The notes beneath the pieces are model-generated. The model saw only the letters and a program-made list of their open reading frames with translations. It did no database searches and was not told where the DNA came from. Positions 61,160 to 64,000 of a stretch of DNA of 64,000 nucleotides are shown piece after piece (within the stretch, counting starts at the first letter, position 1; the number at the start of each line of letters is the position of its first letter). The translations under genes were made by a program, and so were the position numbers. The DNA comes from Actinomadura flavalba DSM 45200. GTDB lineage: Bacteria; Actinomycetota; Actinomycetes; Streptosporangiales; Streptosporangiaceae. Location of the stretch: the NCBI RefSeq assembly GCF_000374305.1, contig NZ_KB894095.1:539711-603710 (forward strand), written 5' to 3'.

Positions 61160-62302
61160 TCACCGCAGGTCGCGGAAGAACGTCCGGACGTCGGACACGA
61201 GCAGGTCCGGAGCCTGGAGTGAGGCGAAATGCCCGCCGGTGTCGTAGGTCGACCAGTGCGTGACGTCGTTGCTGATCTCGGCGAGCGCGCGGATCGCCCG
61301 GTCACCGTAGAAGTTCGCGACGCCCGTCGGCACCCCGGACGGCTCCGGCCGCGATCCCCACGTCTCCTCGCCCGCGTCCGCGTACAGCCGCGCCGCCGAA
61401 CCCGCCGTGCCCGTCAGCCAGAAGATCGTCGCGTCGGTGAGGACCGCGTCGCGCGACGGCGGCGTGTGGCCGGTGCTCGTCGGGTCGAAGTCGACGAACC
61501 ACTCCAGGTTCCAGGCGAGCTGGCCCGCCGGAGAGTCGTTGAGCGCGTACGCGAGCGTCTGCGGACGGGTCGCGTGCTGCATCGCGTACGCCGACCGGCC
61601 CTGCCACCAGTACCCGTTCTCCTCCGCCCGCGCCCGGTCGGCCTCGTCCAGCGCATCCTCGTCGCCCGGGCCGGTGGGGACGGCCGCGTCCGCCAGCGCG
61701 TTGACGTGCACGCCGACGACCCGCTCCGGCGCGAGCCGTCCGAGCGCCGGGCCGACGATGCTGCCGAAGTCGCCGCCCTGCGACCCGTACCGCTCGTACC
61801 CGAGACCGTCCATCAGCGCGGCCCACGCGCGGGCGATCCGGTCGGTGCCCCACCCGCGCTCGGCGGTCGGCCCCGAGAACGCGAACCCGGGCACCGACGG
61901 CGCCACCACGTGGAACGCGTCGCGCGGGTCGCCGCCGTGGGCGCGCGGGTCGGTGAGCGGCCCGAGGATGTCGAGGAAGTCGGCTACGGTGCTCGGCCAG
62001 CCGTGCGTCAGGACCAGCGGCAGCGCGTCCGGCTCGGGCGACCGCGCGTGCAGGAAGTGGACGTTCTGCCCGTCGATCGTCGTGGTGAACTGCGGCACCT
62101 CGTTCAGCCGGGCCTCCTGCGCCCGCCAGTCGTACCCGCTCCGCCAGTACTCGACCAGCTCGGTGAGATACGACTCCTCGACGCCGTAGTCCCACTCGGC
62201 ACCGGGCACCTGCCCGGGCCACCTGGTGGCGGCCAGCCGGGCGTTCAGTTCGTCCAGATCGGCCTGCGGAATGTCCACGCGGAACGGCTTCGGTGTGTTC
62301 AT
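61160..62302 (-). CDS. epoxide hydrolase (EHN-type alpha/beta hydrolase)
   Basis: A 380-residue epoxide hydrolase. An N-terminal EHN segment ([19 protein letters not shown]) is followed by an alpha/beta hydrolase. HGWPS (100-104) gives the oxyanion turn, Asp178 in GSQGGDFGS is the nucleophile, and His358 in [10 protein letters not shown] is the base. It opens epoxides to diols. A Tyr pair expected in the lid cannot be placed with certainty. The spacing of the ribosome site is short. Confidence 0.87.
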   Translation of the reverse strand: MNTPKPFRVDIPQADLDELNARLAATRWPGQVPGAEWDYGVEESYLTELVEYWRSGYDWRAQEARLNEVPQFTTTIDGQNVHFLHARSPEPDALPLVLTHGWPSTVADFLDILGPLTDPRAHGGDPRDAFHVVAPSVPGFAFSGPTAERGWGTDRIARAWAALMDGLGYERYGSQGGDFGSIVGPALGRLAPERVVGVHVNALADAAVPTGPGDEDALDEADRARAEENGYWWQGRSAYAMQHATRPQTLAYALNDSPAGQLAWNLEWFVDFDPTSTGHTPPSRDAVLTDATIFWLTGTAGSAARLYADAGEETWGSRPEPSGVPTGVANFYGDRAIRALAEISNDVTHWSTYDTGGHFASLQAPDLLVSDVRTFFRDLR

Positions 62303-62511
62303 GTCCCCATGCTCACGCGCGTAGCGGTCTGTTCACGTCCGCCACTCGCCGGACGGTCGAACGATGTCCGCTCGCCGCCGTCCCGGCCGCGCCGCCGGGA
62401 CGTCCCATGCGGGGGCTCGCACGGCGAGGACGCTCGTCACAGGCGGCCGGGACGTGCGTGGCGGCATGCTGGGGACCGCCCGGCAAGGGGCACCGACGAC
62501 GAGGAGGACGT

Positions 62512-62853
62512 ATGAACGCGGCGAGTGCGGGTCGGACGCGGTGGACGCAGCGGGTCGGGGGCGTCCTGGCCGCCGCGGTGCTCGGGAGCGGCGGCTTCGC
62601 CGCACTGGGGGCGCCGGCCGCGCAGGCGCAGCCGTCCGGGTGCACGTTCAGCTGGATCGGTGGGTTCTCGGTGCGCTGCGAGCAGGGTGACGGTCGCTAC
62701 CGCGCCAAGATGACGTGCAGCCGCACCGGCGTCTGGCCCCAACCGAAGTCGACCGTCTACGGAGACTGGGCCACCGCCGGACCCGGCAGCGTCGCGAAGG
62801 GGTGGTGCCCCGCGCCCTGGTACCCGCTCAGCGGAGGCGTCGACTTCGAGTGA
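62512..62853 (+). CDS. small secreted Cys-containing protein
   Basis: A 113-residue protein with a signal peptide (ending near APAAQAQ, residues 34-40) and a mature part of ~73 residues with four cysteines and several aromatic residues (CTFSWIGGFSVRC, MTCSRTGVWPQPK, GWCPAPWYP). It resembles small secreted actinomycete proteins of unknown role. GAGGAGGACGT precedes the ATG at 62512. A strong palindromic terminator follows. Confidence 0.72.
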   Translation: MNAASAGRTRWTQRVGGVLAAAVLGSGGFAALGAPAAQAQPSGCTFSWIGGFSVRCEQGDGRYRAKMTCSRTGVWPQPKSTVYGDWATAGPGSVAKGWCPAPWYPLSGGVDFE

Positions 62854-62876
62854 CCGCGCAGGACGTGCGGAAACGC

Positions 62877-62909
62877 GAATGGCCCCACCCGTCACGGGTG
62901 GGGCCATTC
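62877..62909. terminator. terminator between convergent genes, rRNA-terminator-like
   Basis: GAATGGCCCCACCCGT (62877-62892) and ACGGGTGGGGCCATTC (62894-62909) pair exactly over 16 bases around a single base. It is almost identical to the terminator behind the 5S gene (63841-63873). Confidence 0.8.
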
Positions 62910-62959
62910 TGTAGTGAGCCCGGGGGCGGCGGCGAGCACTCGATCGGGTGACGGCGCGG

Positions 62960-63742
62960 TCAGTGAGAATCGTCCTGGCGGCCGAGGGTCTGGGCGGGGG
63001 CCGCGTCGGGGCGGGTCCACTGGGGGACGGGGCGGCTGGTGGGGCCCCAGGTGGCGTGGCCGGTGGCGTCGGAGCGCCAGTACCAGCAGGGGTGGTCGCC
63101 CTCGGGGCGGCCGGCGGGATTGTCCTCCCAGGCTTCGGCGCGGCCGTAGGGGGTCATGTCGAGGAGGCCGAAGGTGCCGTTGGCGGGCTCGATGCCGCGG
63201 CCGGTGGTGGAGTAGGTGAGGAAGGTGCGGTCGCCGTCGCGGAGGAAGGACGTCAGGTCGCCCATGGTGCCGCCGACGGGCGCGTCCAGGCCGCGCACCG
63301 AGTACCAGGGCTGCGTGTAGCCCATGAAGTCGACGAAGGACGCCACTTCCGGCCACCGGCCCGAGGTAACGATCGCGAAGGAGACGCCGCGCGCGTTGAG
63401 GTAAAGGGCGTCCCTCAGGTTCCAGGCCACAGTGGTGCAGCCTTCGCACTGGCCCTGGTGGGGGGCGCCGTCGTGCCACATGTGCTTGTAGACGATCAGC
63501 TCGTCGCGTCCCTGGAACAGGTCGAGGAACGGCACCGGGCCCTGCGGGCCGACGACCTCGACCGACCCGTCGAACTCCACCATCGGCAGCCGGCGGCGAG
63601 CCGCCGCGATCGCATCGCCTTCCCTGGTGTGCGCCTTCTCCCGGGTCAGCAGTTCGTCCCGCTGCGCCTGCCAGGTGGCCAGATCGACGACGGGCGGGCG
63701 GCCGGGCGGCTCCGCCGCCGTAGGGTCCGGGGTGGTCGTCAT
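62960..63742 (-). CDS. DUF899 thioredoxin-like protein
   Basis: A 260-residue DUF899 protein: LATWQAQRDELLTREKAHTR, LIVYKHMWHDGAP with CEGCTTVAWN (a C-x-x-C pair), VTSGRWPEVASFVDFMGYTQ and TFLTYSTTGRGIEPANGTF. The fold is thioredoxin-like and the function is unknown. GGAGGACGTC precedes the ATG at 63742. It is the first gene downstream of the rRNA operon and is enclosed by two near-identical terminators. Confidence 0.85.
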   Translation of the reverse strand: MTTTPDPTAAEPPGRPPVVDLATWQAQRDELLTREKAHTREGDAIAAARRRLPMVEFDGSVEVVGPQGPVPFLDLFQGRDELIVYKHMWHDGAPHQGQCEGCTTVAWNLRDALYLNARGVSFAIVTSGRWPEVASFVDFMGYTQPWYSVRGLDAPVGGTMGDLTSFLRDGDRTFLTYSTTGRGIEPANGTFGLLDMTPYGRAEAWEDNPAGRPEGDHPCWYWRSDATGHATWGPTSRPVPQWTRPDAAPAQTLGRQDDSH

Positions 63743-63840
63743 GACGTCCTCCGCTGAGTCTCGTGCCGGGCAGTGCTCTGCGACGGTCACCAGAACAGAC
63801 CTGTACCCCGTGCGGGACTCATCGCATCCCCCGGAAATGC

Positions 63841-63873
63841 GGAAGGCCCCACCCGTCACGGGTGGGGCCTTCC
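63841..63873 (-). terminator. rRNA operon terminator
   Basis: GGAAGGCCCCACCCGT (63841-63856) and ACGGGTGGGGCCTTCC (63858-63873) pair exactly over 16 bases around one base, 9 bases past the 5S 3' end. This is the expected end of the rRNA transcript. Confidence 0.85.
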
Positions 63874-63881
63874 TAAAGTAA

Positions 63882-63999
63882 GTCCGGCGGTGTCCTACTC
63901 TCCCACACAGTCTCCCATGCAGTACCATCGGCGCTGAAAGGCTTAACTTCCGGGTTCGGGATGGGACCGGGTGTTTCCCTTTCGCCAAAACCACCGAAC
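63882..63999 (-). rRNA. rrf: 5S ribosomal RNA
   Basis: On the minus strand the sequence begins GTTCGGTGGTTTTGGCGAAA and ends GAGTAGGACACCGCCGGAC. Internal landmarks are CCCATCCCGAACCCGGAAGT and GGGAGACTGTGTGGGAGAG. The ends pair as helix I. Length is about 118 bases. The 23S and 16S genes should lie beyond base 64000. Exact ends are inferred by pairing. Confidence 0.93.
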
Positions 64000-64000
64000 G

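Overview
The window is about 64 kb of very GC-rich DNA. Genes are dense, GTG and TTG starts are common, and ribosome sites are GGAGG-like. The gene families are actinobacterial: an Scr1/DUF5753 helix-turn-helix regulator with DUF397 partners, a BldC-like protein, SpoIIE-type phosphatases with HATPase domains, an IdeR-type iron regulator, an XPB helicase, DUF3027, DUF2530 and DUF2630. The best guess is a sporulating actinomycete of the Streptosporangiales, possibly Actinomadura-like (Thermomonosporaceae). That genus-level guess is an inference from gene content only. I see no phage, insertion sequence, CRISPR array or tRNA. The window ends inside a ribosomal RNA operon: a 5S gene on the minus strand with its terminator.

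Layout, 0-20 kb. The window opens with the 3' end of an alpha/beta hydrolase. A minus-strand set follows: a Lys/Ala-rich protein, DUF2630 and a luciferase-like oxidoreductase. Next is a deoC-ALDH-ALDH-like operon, then a GAF/SpoIIE phosphatase and a PIN/ribbon-helix-helix toxin-antitoxin pair with a clear operator. A LAL-type LuxR regulator, a methyltransferase, an IclR regulator, a thiolase and a drug-type transporter follow. Small membrane proteins, a methyltransferase and a divergent MerR/transporter pair close this part.

Layout, 20-38 kb. Two divergent TetR-controlled modules come first: an EF-G-binding (FusB-like) protein and a TetX-like flavin monooxygenase. Each has a strong palindrome in its control region. 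The 24-27 kb locus holds two duplicated DUF397 genes and an Scr1 regulator, facing an anti-sigma-type ATPase, a BldC-like protein and a protein built largely of five-residue repeats. A large PAS/GAF/phosphatase/ATPase protein, IdeR, a transporter and PdxH follow. Citrate synthase 2 diverges from PdxH. Then come a membrane-anchored receptor with an extracellular periplasmic-binding-protein fold, and SerC.

Layout, 38-64 kb. After a palindrome-rich intergenic element come a secreted propeller-like protein, a triplicated TM/PH-like membrane protein, ThpR and a MarR/transporter pair. A cluster that looks conserved among actinomycetes follows: DUF2530, a sacsin-like ATPase, DUF3027, a transporter, a cold-shock protein and a HAD phosphatase. 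After it are a helicase-associated protein, a YciI/ECF42 sigma pair, XPB helicase, hemerythrin, a Clp-N regulator-like gene under two operators, a degenerate Nudix protein, an epoxide hydrolase and a DUF899 protein next to the rRNA operon.

Most genes are housekeeping or regulatory. The most unusual items are the repeat protein and its Scr1/ATPase setting, the receptor at 34.0-36.8 kb, the paired operators at 60.65 kb, and a 34-base sequence found at both 8.3 kb and 38.6 kb.
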